The notes below the pieces were generated by a model, which saw only the letters and a program-made list of their open reading frames with translations, did no database searches and was not told the origin of the DNA. A program made the position numbers and the translations under genes. 64,000 bases of DNA from Anderseniella sp. GTDB lineage: Bacteria; Pseudomonadota; Alphaproteobacteria; Rhizobiales; Aestuariivirgaceae. The stretch lies in NCBI GenBank assembly GCA_028289645.1, contig JANQOK010000013.1:496001-560000 (forward strand), written 5' to 3'. Below, one piece after another: positions 26,480-36,430 of the stretch (position 1 is its first letter; each line of letters opens with the position of its first letter).

Positions 26480-28015
26480 TTTCTTCTCCGGTTGCGGTGG
26501 AGGCGGAAACCGGGAGGTCTTTTCCAGCACATTGAGGTCCTTGTGATTGCGCATGTACTGTTCTGATGCATCGCGCAATGGCTGGTAATCCCATGGATAC
26601 CAGTTGCCCTTGCGCAGCGCCTGCCAGACTGCAAGCCGCACCAGCTGGCTCTCCCTGATGTCCGCTTCCAGCCGGGAAGGGTTCCAGCGTGCCGCCGCCA
26701 TCGACCGGAACTTGCGCACGACCTCTGCATGATCAGGATGGCTTGCAAGGTTGTTGGTCTCATTCGGATCGGAGGCCAGGTCGAACAACTGGTCCGGGTC
26801 CGGGCGCGATGCGGTGTATTTCCAGTTTGCCTGCCGGATCATCAGCAGCGGGGCGAGACAGCCTTCCGCCGTCAGTTCCGCATAGATGACGTGTTCCGGA
26901 TTTTCAGCACCACCCTGGAGCAGAGGCAGGAGGGATTGCCCATCCAGTGTGGCAGCGTGTTCCTGACGACCGGCGATGTCGCTCAGTGTCGGCAGGATGT
27001 CCAGCAGTGAAGCCGGTTGTGCGACCCGGCGGGCGGCAAAACGGCCAGGCGCGGACACGATCAGCGGCACCCGGGCGGAATGTTCCATGAAGCTCATCTT
27101 GTACCAGAGGCCGCGCTCGCCCAGCATGTCACCGTGATCGGAAGTGAACATGATGATGGTATCATCGCTCAGCCCGCAATCAGCAAGCGTCCCCAATATC
27201 TTGCCGACATGATCGTCGAGATAGGAGATGTTCGCGTAGTAGGCGCGCCTGGCATTGCGGATGTCCTGGTCGGATATGTCATAGTCGTCCATGGCCGACA
27301 CTTTCCAAAGCCGCTGGCTGTGCGGGTCCATGTCGTCATAGGCAATGGCCGGGGTGGCAGGTGCGTCAATGTCATCGTCGGAATACAGGTTCCAGTACTT
27401 TGCCCGGGCTGCGTACGGGTCATGCGGATGGGTGAATGAGGCGACTAGGCAAAACGGGCGTTGCTCCGGGTTGCGGGCATAGTCGTAGATGCGGCGACAT
27501 GCCTGAAATGCCACCTCATCATCATATTCCAGTTGATTGGTCTGTTCGGCGATGCCGGCCTGCTTGACCGAGAGCAGGTTGTGGTACCACCAGTCGACGC
27601 GCTCCTGGGGCTTGCGCCAGTCGGGCGTCCATCCGAAGTCGGCTGGATAGATGTCGGTGGTCAGGCGTTCCTCGAAGCCGTGCAACTGATCCGGACCGAC
27701 AAAATGCATCTTGCCGGACAGGCAGGTGCGATAGCCCTCCAGGCGCAGGTAATGCGCAAAGCTTGGAATCTGGGACGCAAATTCGGCAGCATTGTCGTAG
27801 ACCCGGTTGCGCGACGGCAACTGTCCGGACATCATTGCCGCGCGTCCCGGTGCACACAGCGGGCTTGGCGAGTAGAAGTTTTCGAAGACCACGCCGTCTT
27901 TGGCCAGGCGGTCAATATTGGGTGTCTTGGCGACCTGGTGCCCGTAGCAAGACAGGAACAGGGCAGACAACTGATCGACCATGATGAGTACGATATTGGG
28001 TTTGGTTTCAGGCAT
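26471..28015 (-). CDS. betC: Choline-sulfatase-like sulfatase
   Basis: 514 residues, type I sulfatase. The formylglycine motif is LCAPGRAAMMSG (C-x-P-x-R). Metal ligands are seen at NIVLIMVDQ (Asp near residue 14) and FTSDHGDMLGERGLWYK (Asp-His near residue 290), and KMHFVG is conserved. Length and C-terminal part fit choline-sulfatase, which frees choline and sulfate from choline-O-sulfate. No betA/B/I or choline transporter is nearby. ATG 28015 is preferred over the GTG one codon earlier. It sits between iscU-like and yidD, which I recall as adjacent in many relatives. Confidence 0.85.
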   Translation of the reverse strand: MPETKPNIVLIMVDQLSALFLSCYGHQVAKTPNIDRLAKDGVVFENFYSPSPLCAPGRAAMMSGQLPSRNRVYDNAAEFASQIPSFAHYLRLEGYRTCLSGKMHFVGPDQLHGFEERLTTDIYPADFGWTPDWRKPQERVDWWYHNLLSVKQAGIAEQTNQLEYDDEVAFQACRRIYDYARNPEQRPFCLVASFTHPHDPYAARAKYWNLYSDDDIDAPATPAIAYDDMDPHSQRLWKVSAMDDYDISDQDIRNARRAYYANISYLDDHVGKILGTLADCGLSDDTIIMFTSDHGDMLGERGLWYKMSFMEHSARVPLIVSAPGRFAARRVAQPASLLDILPTLSDIAGRQEHAATLDGQSLLPLLQGGAENPEHVIYAELTAEGCLAPLLMIRQANWKYTASRPDPDQLFDLASDPNETNNLASHPDHAEVVRKFRSMAAARWNPSRLEADIRESQLVRLAVWQALRKGNWYPWDYQPLRDASEQYMRNHKDLNVLEKTSRFPPPPQPEKKSG

Positions 28016-28080
28016 CACGGACCTTATGTAAAGTGCTGTGGACTGACCGCCAGCTTAGCTTTCGAGCAAGGAGCAGTAGA

Positions 28081-28404
28081 TTGAAAGACCGACCGTTTCC
28101 AGTGAAGCCGCGACAAGGCCCGGTGGCATCGCTAATGCTGCTGCTGATCCGCGGTTATCAACTTACCTTGTCGTATTTTCTTGGCCGCACTTGCCGACAT
28201 CTGCCGACATGCTCCAGTTACACCATGGAGGCAATCTCAATGCATGGTGCCTGGGCTGGTTTCTGGCTTGGTTTTTTCCGGATTGCCCGTTGCAATCCTT
28301 GGGGAACCAGCGGTTATGATCCGGTGCCGGAACTGGTAGAACGGGCGGAGTTGAGGTTTTGGCGCTATGCCTGCTTGACGAAGCGGGTTGAAAAGAGGCA
28401 ATAA
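28081..28404 (+). CDS. yidD: Membrane protein insertion efficiency factor YidD
   Basis: 107 residues. The signature CRHLPTCSSYTMEAI near residue 40 and RIARCNPWGTSGYDPVP near residue 75 are diagnostic. YidD aids YidC-dependent insertion of inner-membrane proteins. The start is a TTG at 28081, chosen because AAGGAG lies 7 bp upstream; the track start at 28033 has no such site. Divergent from betC. The gap to thrS (94 bp) has a small hairpin (CCTGC/GTAGG). Confidence 0.92.
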   Translation: MKDRPFPVKPRQGPVASLMLLLIRGYQLTLSYFLGRTCRHLPTCSSYTMEAISMHGAWAGFWLGFFRIARCNPWGTSGYDPVPELVERAELRFWRYACLTKRVEKRQ

Positions 28405-28498
28405 GTGACGCTTTGCGCCGACAGGCAGCGCGCAATAAATCAAGTACTAGATAGCTTACCTGCATTTGTAGGCAGTGAGTGAGCAAGAGGTGACAGCA

Positions 28499-30454
28499 AT
28501 GATTTCCCTTACATTTCCTGATGGATCAGTGCGCCAGTACGAGGCTGGCACAATTGGGCGCGACGTGGCTGGGTCGATTGCCAAGTCGCTGCAGAAAAAG
28601 GCGGTTGCCGTTGAACTGAACGGCGCGCTGGCTGATCTGTCCGACCCGATCAATGCCGACGCTGAGTTAAAGATAATCACACGCGATGATCCTGAAGCGC
28701 TGGAGTTGATCCGGCATGACGCCGCCCACGTGATGGCGGAAGCGGTACAGGAACTGTGGCCTGGTACACAGGTGACCATCGGTCCGGTCATCGAGAATGG
28801 CTTCTACTACGATTTCAAGCGCAATCAGCCGTTCACCACAGAAGACTTGCCGGTGATCGAAAAGAAAATGCGCGAGATCATTCAGCGCAACAAGGCGTTC
28901 ACCAAAGAGGTCTGGCCGCGTGACAAGGTCAAGCAGGTGTTCGCCGACAAAGGCGAGGCCTACAAGGTCGAACTGGTAGATGCAGTTCCGGACGAGGAAG
29001 AGCTGAAAATCTACTATCAGGGCGACTGGTTCGACCTGTGTCGCGGGCCACACATGGCTTCCACCGGGCAGATTGGGTCGGCTTTCAAGCTGATGAAAGT
29101 GGCCGGTGCCTATTGGCGTGGTGACAGCGACAATGAAATGCTGACACGCATCTACGGCACGGCCTGGGCGTCACAGGCCGACCTCGACAATTATCTGACC
29201 ATGCTGGAAGAGGCCGAAAAGCGCGACCATCGTAAGCTGGGCCGGGAAATGGATCTGTTTCATTTCCAGGAAGAGGGCCCCGGTGTAGCGTTCTGGCACT
29301 CCAAGGGCTGGCGCATGTTCCAGAATCTAGTCAATTATATGCGGCGCAGGCTGGAAGCGCAGGGCTATGAAGAGATCAACACACCGGAAATACTGGACAA
29401 GGCCTTGTGGGAAACCTCAGGCCACTGGGGTTGGTACCGGGAAAACATGTTCATCACCCAGACTGAAGATGACCGTGTGTTCGCGATCAAGCCGATGAAC
29501 TGCCCGGGCCATGTGTATATCTTCAAGCATGGTCTGAAGTCATACCGGGATCTTCCTGTCAAATACGCGGAGTTTGGCAGTGTGCACCGTTATGAACCGT
29601 CAGGCGCATTGCATGGCCTAATGCGTGTACGCGGCTTTACTCAGGATGACGCGCATGTGTTTTGCACCGAAGAGCAGATGGCATCGGAGTGCATGCGGAT
29701 CAACGACCTGGTCCTGTCCACGTATGCTGACTTCGGGTTCGATGAGATCACCGTAAAGCTGTCGACGCGGCCGGAAAAACGCGTCGGTTCCGATGAAAAC
29801 TGGGACTATGCCGAAAAGGTCATGAGCGAGGTGCTGGAGCAGATCAAGGCGCAGTCCGGCGGCAAGATCAAGACCGAGATCAATCCGGGTGAGGGTGCCT
29901 TTTATGGCCCGAAGTTCGAATATGTGCTACGCGACGCCATTGGCCGCGACTGGCAGTGCGGCACCACGCAGGTAGACTTCAACCTGCCGGAACGCTTTAG
30001 CGCGTTTTACATCGACAGCGATTCTGAGAAGAAGCAGCCGGTTATGATCCACCGGGCCATCTGCGGATCCATGGAACGGTTTCTAGGCATCCTGATCGAG
30101 AACTATGCCGGGCACATGCCGTTGTGGTTTGCACCTGTGCAGGTGGTAGTTGCCACCATTACCCAGGACGCCGATGCGTACGGCGAGCAGGTTGCGGCCC
30201 GGCTCAAGAAAGCCGGCTTGCAGGTCATCACCGATTTCCGCAACGAGAAGATCAACTACAAGGTGCGCGAGCATTCGCTGGCCAAGGTTCCGGTGATCCT
30301 GGTGTGCGGTAACCGCGAGGCGGAAGAAGGCACGGTGAATGTGCGCCGGCTCGGCTCTCGCGACCAGACGTCGATGTCACTGGACGAGGTGACGGCGGCC
30401 CTGGTGGATGAAGCAACGCCGCCTGACATCAGGCGGGCGAATGCAGATAGTTAG
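28499..30454 (+). CDS. thrS: Threonine-tRNA ligase
   Basis: 651 residues with the full domain set: N-terminal TGS (about 1-60), editing domain with the [11 protein letters not shown] motif (about 75-220), class II core with motif 2 [23 protein letters not shown] (quoted in part as [11 protein letters not shown]) and motif 3 near [12 protein letters not shown], then an anticodon-binding domain (about 545-640). ATG 28499 follows AGAGGTG; the GTG at 28475 is less likely. Confidence 0.97.
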   Translation: MISLTFPDGSVRQYEAGTIGRDVAGSIAKSLQKKAVAVELNGALADLSDPINADAELKIITRDDPEALELIRHDAAHVMAEAVQELWPGTQVTIGPVIENGFYYDFKRNQPFTTEDLPVIEKKMREIIQRNKAFTKEVWPRDKVKQVFADKGEAYKVELVDAVPDEEELKIYYQGDWFDLCRGPHMASTGQIGSAFKLMKVAGAYWRGDSDNEMLTRIYGTAWASQADLDNYLTMLEEAEKRDHRKLGREMDLFHFQEEGPGVAFWHSKGWRMFQNLVNYMRRRLEAQGYEEINTPEILDKALWETSGHWGWYRENMFITQTEDDRVFAIKPMNCPGHVYIFKHGLKSYRDLPVKYAEFGSVHRYEPSGALHGLMRVRGFTQDDAHVFCTEEQMASECMRINDLVLSTYADFGFDEITVKLSTRPEKRVGSDENWDYAEKVMSEVLEQIKAQSGGKIKTEINPGEGAFYGPKFEYVLRDAIGRDWQCGTTQVDFNLPERFSAFYIDSDSEKKQPVMIHRAICGSMERFLGILIENYAGHMPLWFAPVQVVVATITQDADAYGEQVAARLKKAGLQVITDFRNEKINYKVREHSLAKVPVILVCGNREAEEGTVNVRRLGSRDQTSMSLDEVTAALVDEATPPDIRRANADS

Positions 30455-30513
30455 GCAGGTTTTTTGGCGAACCTTGCCGGGGTCAATCATTTTGCAGGCC
30501 GAGGGAGACTGAT

Positions 30514-31440
30514 GTGTCGCTGCTCGAAGGTGTAAGGCCCGCTGCATACAGTCGGCTGGCCGGAGATGTTTTCGATAAGCTGCGCACGGCAATGCGCAAC
30601 AGTCCGAACGGACGGGCTTGCGCGCTTGTTACAGGAGCTGTCGTTCTGTGGGCGAGCTGGCCGGCGCTGGCCACTATTGCCTATCCTGCTCCGGCGTTTC
30701 TGGTGCTCGGACTCGCTGCGCTAACTGGCTGTGCTGTTTCTTTCGTGATCGCTGTTGTCCGGAGGCGGCAAGATAGTTTTTTGTCGGTGCCGCCACGCAC
30801 CCTGGTCTTTGTTGCGCTCGGTTTGATGGGCAACAATGCATTTTACCTGGCCGCAATCGCCCGGATAGGGCCCGCAGAGGCCAATGTGGTGCACTATCTG
30901 TGGCCGGTTTTCCTGGTGCTGCTGGCCGCGCTCGTCCACCGCCGCCTGCCATCGCTGGTGCAGTTCCTCGGAGTGACCTGTGGGTTCTGTGGTGTCGCCC
31001 TGGCGTTGTCTCCGCAGATGGGCACAGGTTTCGATCCGGCTGGTGTGTTCCTGGGAGCCTGCGGCGCACTGACGTTTGCCATCTACTCGGTCGTGCGGTC
31101 GCTTGCCAAGGTGGAAACAGACGTGGTGGGCCCGTCGCTGGGGCTGGCCGGTGTGAGCGCGCTGCTTGCCCATGTCGTTCTGGAACCCGCCTACTGGCCG
31201 ACGGCCGTGCAATGGCTGGCGATCATCGCGATGGGCATCGGGCCGTTCACGCTAGCAAACGTTTTATGGGACAAGGCGACGCGACAGGGCACGGCGGCAA
31301 CCATATCAAGCCTGGCCTTCCTGACACCGCTGGTGGCGCTGGGCCTGCTGGCCATGTTCGGACTGAGCGTGGTGACGCTTCCGTTGCTGCTGGGCGCGCT
31401 GATGACCATTGTGGGGGCGGGACTTGGATCTCGCCAGTAA
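30514..31440 (+). CDS. EamA/DMT-family transporter
   Basis: 308 residues with about ten hydrophobic segments in two EamA repeats (roughly 35-165 and 175-305). Conserved positions include NNAFYLAAIARIGPAEANVV in repeat 1. It may be an amino-acid or metabolite exporter (YddG-like), but the substrate is unknown. The start is GTG 30514 with GGGAG 8 bp upstream; the first ATG lies 26 codons later. Confidence 0.85.
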   Translation: MSLLEGVRPAAYSRLAGDVFDKLRTAMRNSPNGRACALVTGAVVLWASWPALATIAYPAPAFLVLGLAALTGCAVSFVIAVVRRRQDSFLSVPPRTLVFVALGLMGNNAFYLAAIARIGPAEANVVHYLWPVFLVLLAALVHRRLPSLVQFLGVTCGFCGVALALSPQMGTGFDPAGVFLGACGALTFAIYSVVRSLAKVETDVVGPSLGLAGVSALLAHVVLEPAYWPTAVQWLAIIAMGIGPFTLANVLWDKATRQGTAATISSLAFLTPLVALGLLAMFGLSVVTLPLLLGALMTIVGAGLGSRQ

Positions 31441-31563
31441 CGGCGACTGACCTGCAGGGTGGCTATCCAAGTGTTCAGCGCATGGCCATTGTGACAGCTC
31501 AATGCTTTGACAAACCCTCGCAAACCTTTGCGGTTGGTCGATCGCGATCATATATGACAGGTG

Positions 31564-32871
31564 ATGGCTGCTGGCGCCAACATACTCATCCTGACCTACG
31601 GCACTCGTGGTGACGTTGAACCGTTTATTGCGCTGGGCTGCGGATTGGTCGAAGCGGGCCACAAGGTCACTATCTGCACGGCCGAAAGGTTTGGTGACTG
31701 GGTGACAGACTTCGGTCTTGCTTTCCAGCCCATGTCCAATGCGTCGCTGGACATGATCGACACGGCTGACGGAAAGACCATGCTTGAGGGCGCTTCGGGG
31801 CTGATCAACCGCGTTTCCGCGGGCATTCGGCTAGCCCGGACTGCCGGACCGATCAACGAGACTATGAGCAAAGACGCCTGGGCCGCGGCGCAGGCCAGCA
31901 GCCCCGATATCATCGTCTATCACCCGAAAGTGATGGCGGCGCCTCATATCGGCGAAGCGCTTGGCCTCCCGTTGGTGATGGGCCTGCTGCAGCCGATGAT
32001 CGTTCCCACCAGAGAGTTTCCACCGACCGGACTGCCGCGACACCGCATTCTCGGCTACAACAAGTTGGCGTACCGCCTGATCGGCCTGTCCTATTCGGCA
32101 TTCAGAAAATCCACCAACCGGGTGCGTACCGGCCTGCTGGGCCTGGCGCAGCTTCGAAGCGGGCGCGATGTGCTGCTGCCGCCGGGCGCGGGGACCATCA
32201 AGATACTGCATGCGATCAGCCCTAGGGTCGTGCCTCGGCCCGCGGACTGGCCGCCGGAAGCGGTCATGACCGGCTACTGGCCGTTGGCGACTGATGAAGA
32301 CTACACGCCTCCCGACAAGCTGGCACGGTTTCTCGATGCCGGTGCGGCACCAGTGTATGTCGGCTTCGGCAGCATGACCGTTCGGGACCCTGAGGCTCTG
32401 CTGCGGCTGGTGGTGGCGGCGTTGAAGGAGGTCAACGTGCGCGGTGTCATTGCAACAGGCTGGGCTGGACTGGATATGGACGAGACCGGTGATGTCATCA
32501 CCATTACGGCTGTTCCCCATAGCTGGCTGTTTCCCAGGATGGCGGCGGTTGTCCATCATGGCGGTGCCGGTACGACGGCGCAGGGATTTCGTGCCGGAGT
32601 GCCGTGCGTGATCTGCCCGTTTTTCGGAGATCAGCCCGGCTGGGCGGAGAGAAGCGTCGCGCTCGGCGTTGGGGCGCATCCGGTGCCGCGCAAGAAACTC
32701 ACTGTCGAGCGCCTGGCACGGTCCATCGAAGTGGCGTTGAGTGATGCGGCTATGCGCGACAGGGCGATTGGACTTGCCGAGGACCTTAAAGCAGAAGACG
32801 GGTTAGCGGTGGCGATCACCGAGATTGAAAACAGCCTGCGCTCCTATGCTCCCGGAAAGGCTGATCCCTGA
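31564..32871 (+). CDS. GT1-family glycosyltransferase (sterol/aglycone glucosyltransferase-like)
   Basis: 435 residues, GT-B fold. The N-terminal domain opens with [19 protein letters not shown], typical of Glyco_transf_28/sterol glucosyltransferases; the C-terminal donor site has [14 protein letters not shown] near residue 335 and [10 protein letters not shown]. Likely transfers a hexose to a lipid or small lipophilic acceptor. ATG 31564 follows a GTG one codon earlier. No acceptor-synthesis genes are adjacent. Confidence 0.85.
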   Translation: MAAGANILILTYGTRGDVEPFIALGCGLVEAGHKVTICTAERFGDWVTDFGLAFQPMSNASLDMIDTADGKTMLEGASGLINRVSAGIRLARTAGPINETMSKDAWAAAQASSPDIIVYHPKVMAAPHIGEALGLPLVMGLLQPMIVPTREFPPTGLPRHRILGYNKLAYRLIGLSYSAFRKSTNRVRTGLLGLAQLRSGRDVLLPPGAGTIKILHAISPRVVPRPADWPPEAVMTGYWPLATDEDYTPPDKLARFLDAGAAPVYVGFGSMTVRDPEALLRLVVAALKEVNVRGVIATGWAGLDMDETGDVITITAVPHSWLFPRMAAVVHHGGAGTTAQGFRAGVPCVICPFFGDQPGWAERSVALGVGAHPVPRKKLTVERLARSIEVALSDAAMRDRAIGLAEDLKAEDGLAVAITEIENSLRSYAPGKADP

Positions 32872-32891
32872 AGTAGGGCGTTGGCCCCGGG

Positions 32892-33752
32892 TCAGGCAAA
32901 CCGCTTGGCTCCGGCGACGCAGGCTGCGACCAGGACAGTTGCAGCGATCATGGTCCAGGCCACGGGCTCGCGCAGCAGCAGCCCGGCGAGCATCAGTCCG
33001 AAGAATGGTTGCAGCAACTGCAATTGTCCGACACGGGCGATACCGCCAAGGGCCAGTCCGCGGTACCAGAACACGAAGCCGACCAGCATGGAGAAGACAG
33101 AGACATAACACAGGCTGAACCACGCGGGCAGGCCGATGCCTGTCAGCGTGTCAGGCCAGACCGCGAGCGCGATTGCTGTCATGACCGGGAGTGAAAGCAG
33201 CAGCGCCCAGGAGATGACCTGCCAACCGCCGAGCCTGCGGGACAAGGTGGCACCTTCGGCGTAACCCAGGCCGCACAGCAGGATTGCGGCAACCATCGCC
33301 AGATCACCGGTCAGTGACGCGCTGACATCCTGTGTCAGGGCAAAACCGGCGACCAGTGCGCTGCCGGTGACCGAGAACAGCCAGAACGCCGGGCGAGGGC
33401 TTTCGCCACCGCGTATGACGCCAAATATTGCGGTGACCAGTGGAAGCAGGCCGATGAAGACGATTGAGTGAGCCGAAGTGATGTGCTGCAGGGCGAGCGC
33501 CGTCATGAGCGGGAAGCCGACGACGACACCAAGTGCCACGATCAGCAGGGAGCCCAGGTCTTTGCGGTGTGGCAACGACTGGCGCAGCAGGATCAGCAGG
33601 CCGGCGCCCAGCAGGGCGGCGACGACGGCCCGGACTGAGGTCAGGAACAACGGTGAGAAGTCACCGACCGCGACACGGGTTGCCGGCAGGGAGGCACTGA
33701 AAATGATCACGCCGAGCAGTCCGCTGCCCCATCCCGCTGCACTGCTCTGCAT
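32892..33752 (-). CDS. EamA/DMT-family transporter, divergent from a MocR regulator
   Basis: 286 residues, about ten membrane helices in two EamA repeats (FSASLPATRVAVGDFSP at the start; GYAEGATLSRRLGG opening repeat 2). GGGAG precedes the ATG at 33752. Divergent from a MocR-type regulator, with a 26-bp palindrome between, so it is probably that regulator's target. Likely exports an amino acid or related amine; the substrate is not shown. Confidence 0.85.
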   Translation of the reverse strand: MQSSAAGWGSGLLGVIIFSASLPATRVAVGDFSPLFLTSVRAVVAALLGAGLLILLRQSLPHRKDLGSLLIVALGVVVGFPLMTALALQHITSAHSIVFIGLLPLVTAIFGVIRGGESPRPAFWLFSVTGSALVAGFALTQDVSASLTGDLAMVAAILLCGLGYAEGATLSRRLGGWQVISWALLLSLPVMTAIALAVWPDTLTGIGLPAWFSLCYVSVFSMLVGFVFWYRGLALGGIARVGQLQLLQPFFGLMLAGLLLREPVAWTMIAATVLVAACVAGAKRFA

Positions 33753-33817
33753 CACTTGCTCCCTGTTTAAGACGAAGCAGGAGTAACGGAAGTGGACTCG
33801 AACCGACAGATACGAAA

Positions 33818-33843
33818 CAATACAATTTGATCAAACTGTATTG
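33818..33843. promoter_or_regulatory. Near-perfect 26-bp palindrome, candidate MocR operator
   Basis: The left arm CAATACAATTTGA and right arm TCAAACTGTATTG are complementary except for one mismatched pair. A further half-site CATACAATTTTG follows at 33854-33865. It lies between the divergent EamA exporter (start 33752) and the MocR gene (start 33878), as expected for an autoregulated MocR site. Confidence 0.7.
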
Positions 33844-33877
33844 GTACGATGACCATACAATTTTGCAGGTTTAGCAG

Positions 33878-35275
33878 ATGAACGATATGGTGAAGACCCG
33901 TACCGGCATGGTCATGCAGGCGATCCGCGACAGGATGGCGAACCGGAAGTTGCAACCCGGTGAGAAACTGCCGTCGATCCGCCGCTTCGCGGCAACCATG
34001 GGGGTGTCTCCGTCGACAGTAGTGGAGGCATACGACCGGCTTGCGGCGCAAGGCATCATTCGCTCGAGACCCGGCTCAGGCTTCTTTGTTTCCGGGGCTC
34101 CGATGCCAGTGGCGCTGGGCGATGTCGGGCCGGCGCTTGACCAGCAGATCGATCCGTTCTGGGTGTCGCGGCAATCGCTCGATGCCGGCGGCGACATGCT
34201 CATGCCCGGATGCGGCTGGCTGCCCTCGGAGTGGATGCCCAATGACGCCATGCGGCGCGCGCTGCGCCGCCTTGCCAGGGCTGACGAACGTGTCCTGACA
34301 GAGTATGGCAGCACCCGTGGCGCGGCCAGCCTGCGCCAGCTGCTTGCCCGGCAATTTGCCACAGAAGGCATCTCCACAGGTCCGGACCAGTTGCTGCTGA
34401 CCGGCTCCGGCACCCAGGCCATCGATCTGATCTGCCGGTTCCTGCTGCGGCCCGATGATGCGGTGCTGGTTGACGATCCCTGCTACTTCAATTTCCAGGC
34501 GCTTTTGCGGGCCCACCAGGTCAAGGTGATCAGCGTGCCCTATACGCCGGCGGGGCCGGATCTCGATCGGTTTTCAGAAGCCCTGTCGGCGCACAGGCCG
34601 CGGCTGTACGTCACCAACTCGGCGCTTCACAATCCGACGGGTGCAACAATATCGCCACAGACAGCTCACCGGGTTCTCAATACGGCTGCCGAGTGTGATC
34701 TTGTCATCGTTGAAGACGACATTTTTGCCGAGTTCGAACCGGAGCCGTCGCCCAGGCTTGCTGCTCTTGACGGGCTCGACCGGGTTATCCGGATTGGCAG
34801 CTTCTCAAAGACACTGTCTGCCTCGATCCGATGCGGATACATTGCGGCGCGGGCCGACTGGATAGAGGCGCTGGTTGACCTTCAGGTGGCGACAAATTTC
34901 GGCGGGCCAAGCCCGTTTGCAGCCGAACTGGTGTATTCAACGCTCAGTGACGGCAGTTTCCGCAAGCACATGGATGCGATCCGCGGACGGCTTGCACGAA
35001 GCCGGCGCGCGGTCGCGTCGAGGCTTGCAGACATTGGCATTCGGCCCTGGCTGATGCCGCGCGGCGGATTTTACCTGTGGTGCATGCTTCCAGACGGTCG
35101 TGACGCATCGCAGGTTGCGCGCTTGGCGCTACATGAGGACATCATTCTCGCGCCGGGCAATGTCTTCAGCGTATCGCAATCCATGTCCCCATTTCTGCGG
35201 TTCAATGTAAGCCAGATGACCGACGGTCGAATCTACAAGATTCTGGCGCAGGCCATGCAGGCGCCGCAAGACTGA
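33878..35275 (+). CDS. MocR-type GntR/aminotransferase transcription factor
   Basis: 465 residues: N-terminal GntR winged helix (about 5-75, LPSIRRFAATMGVSPSTVVEA) and a class I aminotransferase-like domain (about 110-460). The PLP lysine is in SFSKTLSASIRCGYIA near residue 310. MocR proteins sense PLP plus an amine or amino acid and usually regulate the divergent gene, here an EamA exporter. Confidence 0.92.
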   Translation: MNDMVKTRTGMVMQAIRDRMANRKLQPGEKLPSIRRFAATMGVSPSTVVEAYDRLAAQGIIRSRPGSGFFVSGAPMPVALGDVGPALDQQIDPFWVSRQSLDAGGDMLMPGCGWLPSEWMPNDAMRRALRRLARADERVLTEYGSTRGAASLRQLLARQFATEGISTGPDQLLLTGSGTQAIDLICRFLLRPDDAVLVDDPCYFNFQALLRAHQVKVISVPYTPAGPDLDRFSEALSAHRPRLYVTNSALHNPTGATISPQTAHRVLNTAAECDLVIVEDDIFAEFEPEPSPRLAALDGLDRVIRIGSFSKTLSASIRCGYIAARADWIEALVDLQVATNFGGPSPFAAELVYSTLSDGSFRKHMDAIRGRLARSRRAVASRLADIGIRPWLMPRGGFYLWCMLPDGRDASQVARLALHEDIILAPGNVFSVSQSMSPFLRFNVSQMTDGRIYKILAQAMQAPQD

Positions 35276-35434
35276 AATGATGCCGGTTTGCAGGGCATTG
35301 CCATGCAGGGGCCATGTCCTGAATATAGGGCATCAACGTGCCGGCAATCATCGCTTTGTCCGGCAGCATCATGAACGCGAAACTTCACAGCCAGCATCAA
35401 GGCTGCCCTGATGGACAAGGAAATTGGTTAGTTC

Positions 35435-36430
35435 ATGTCTCAACCCATCCCCAAGATCATCCATCAGACCTGGAAAACGGACGATCTGCCCGGCGACTAT
35501 GCTCGCTACCGGGAAACAGTGCGCCGCAACCACCCGGACTGGCAGCATTGGCTGTGGACAGATGCCGACAACCGGCAGCTCATCCTGGATCACTATCCCT
35601 GGTTTCTCACAACCTATGATGGATACAGGCACAACATCGAACGGGCCGATGCGATCCGCTATTTCATCCTGCTGCACTATGGTGGCGTCTATCTTGATCT
35701 GGACATGGAATGCCTCAAACCCGTTGATCCGCTGATAGAACACGGTGACCTGCACTTCTCTCTGCTGGCAGGCCCGGCCATACACAACACAGTTATAGGC
35801 AATGCACTGATGGCGGCTCCAAGGGGGCACGCTTTCTTTGCCTACCTGACGACGATGCTGCCCCGCTTGATAAAGCGGGACGTGACCTTTTCAGATGTCT
35901 TTGACAATACCGGGCCCGACATGCTCACGCGGCAAATCCGTTGGTGTGAGCATATGTTCGCATTCAATATTATCGGTCTGGACAAGGTCTGTGACCGCTG
36001 TGTTCTGCATGAAAACCCAAGCCTGGACGGCAAATCACTGGAAACTGTGCGAGCACAGAAGCTGCTGCATTTCATACACCATGGAACAAACACCTGGAAC
36101 GTCCAGCACCCGGCTCCCAACGCCCCAATCAATGGATTCCTGCTATTTGAAAACCATGACATCCACGGATTTGACATTGACTATGTGGACTATGAACAGG
36201 GCGAGTACGACAAAATCGCCGAGGCTGCCCTGCAAAATCATGACGCCATCGCCTTCAACTACAACGGCTATGTAAAGGGACGTGGCGGACTGCTTGAACC
36301 TTGTGGTTCTGACAATGGCTGGGTACGGCCCGGCATAACTCCGTGGGTTTGTGTGAAGACGGAGGCAGCTGCCGAGCTTAAGAAGTCAACGCCGGCAGAT
36401 CATTCGGTGACAGGACGCCTTGGGTCATAA
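35435..36430 (+). CDS. GT32-type glycosyltransferase
   Basis: 331 residues. IPKIIHQTWKT at the N-terminus and the DxD region ERADAIRYFIL plus GGVYLDLDMECLKP (near residue 90) are typical of the OCH1/TcdA-TcdB-related GT32 family. No membrane segment. It may add mannose, galactose or glucose to a surface glycan. The gene faces the opposite-strand glycosyltransferase island, and its last 53 bp overlap the end of the next gene (36378-37154). Sampled lines of this island are near 50-52% G+C. Confidence 0.85.
   Translation: MSQPIPKIIHQTWKTDDLPGDYARYRETVRRNHPDWQHWLWTDADNRQLILDHYPWFLTTYDGYRHNIERADAIRYFILLHYGGVYLDLDMECLKPVDPLIEHGDLHFSLLAGPAIHNTVIGNALMAAPRGHAFFAYLTTMLPRLIKRDVTFSDVFDNTGPDMLTRQIRWCEHMFAFNIIGLDKVCDRCVLHENPSLDGKSLETVRAQKLLHFIHHGTNTWNVQHPAPNAPINGFLLFENHDIHGFDIDYVDYEQGEYDKIAEAALQNHDAIAFNYNGYVKGRGGLLEPCGSDNGWVRPGITPWVCVKTEAAAELKKSTPADHSVTGRLGS

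Noticed and set aside
31831-32679. 282-aa minus-strand ORF
   Set aside because: Antisense shadow of the GT1 glycosyltransferase.
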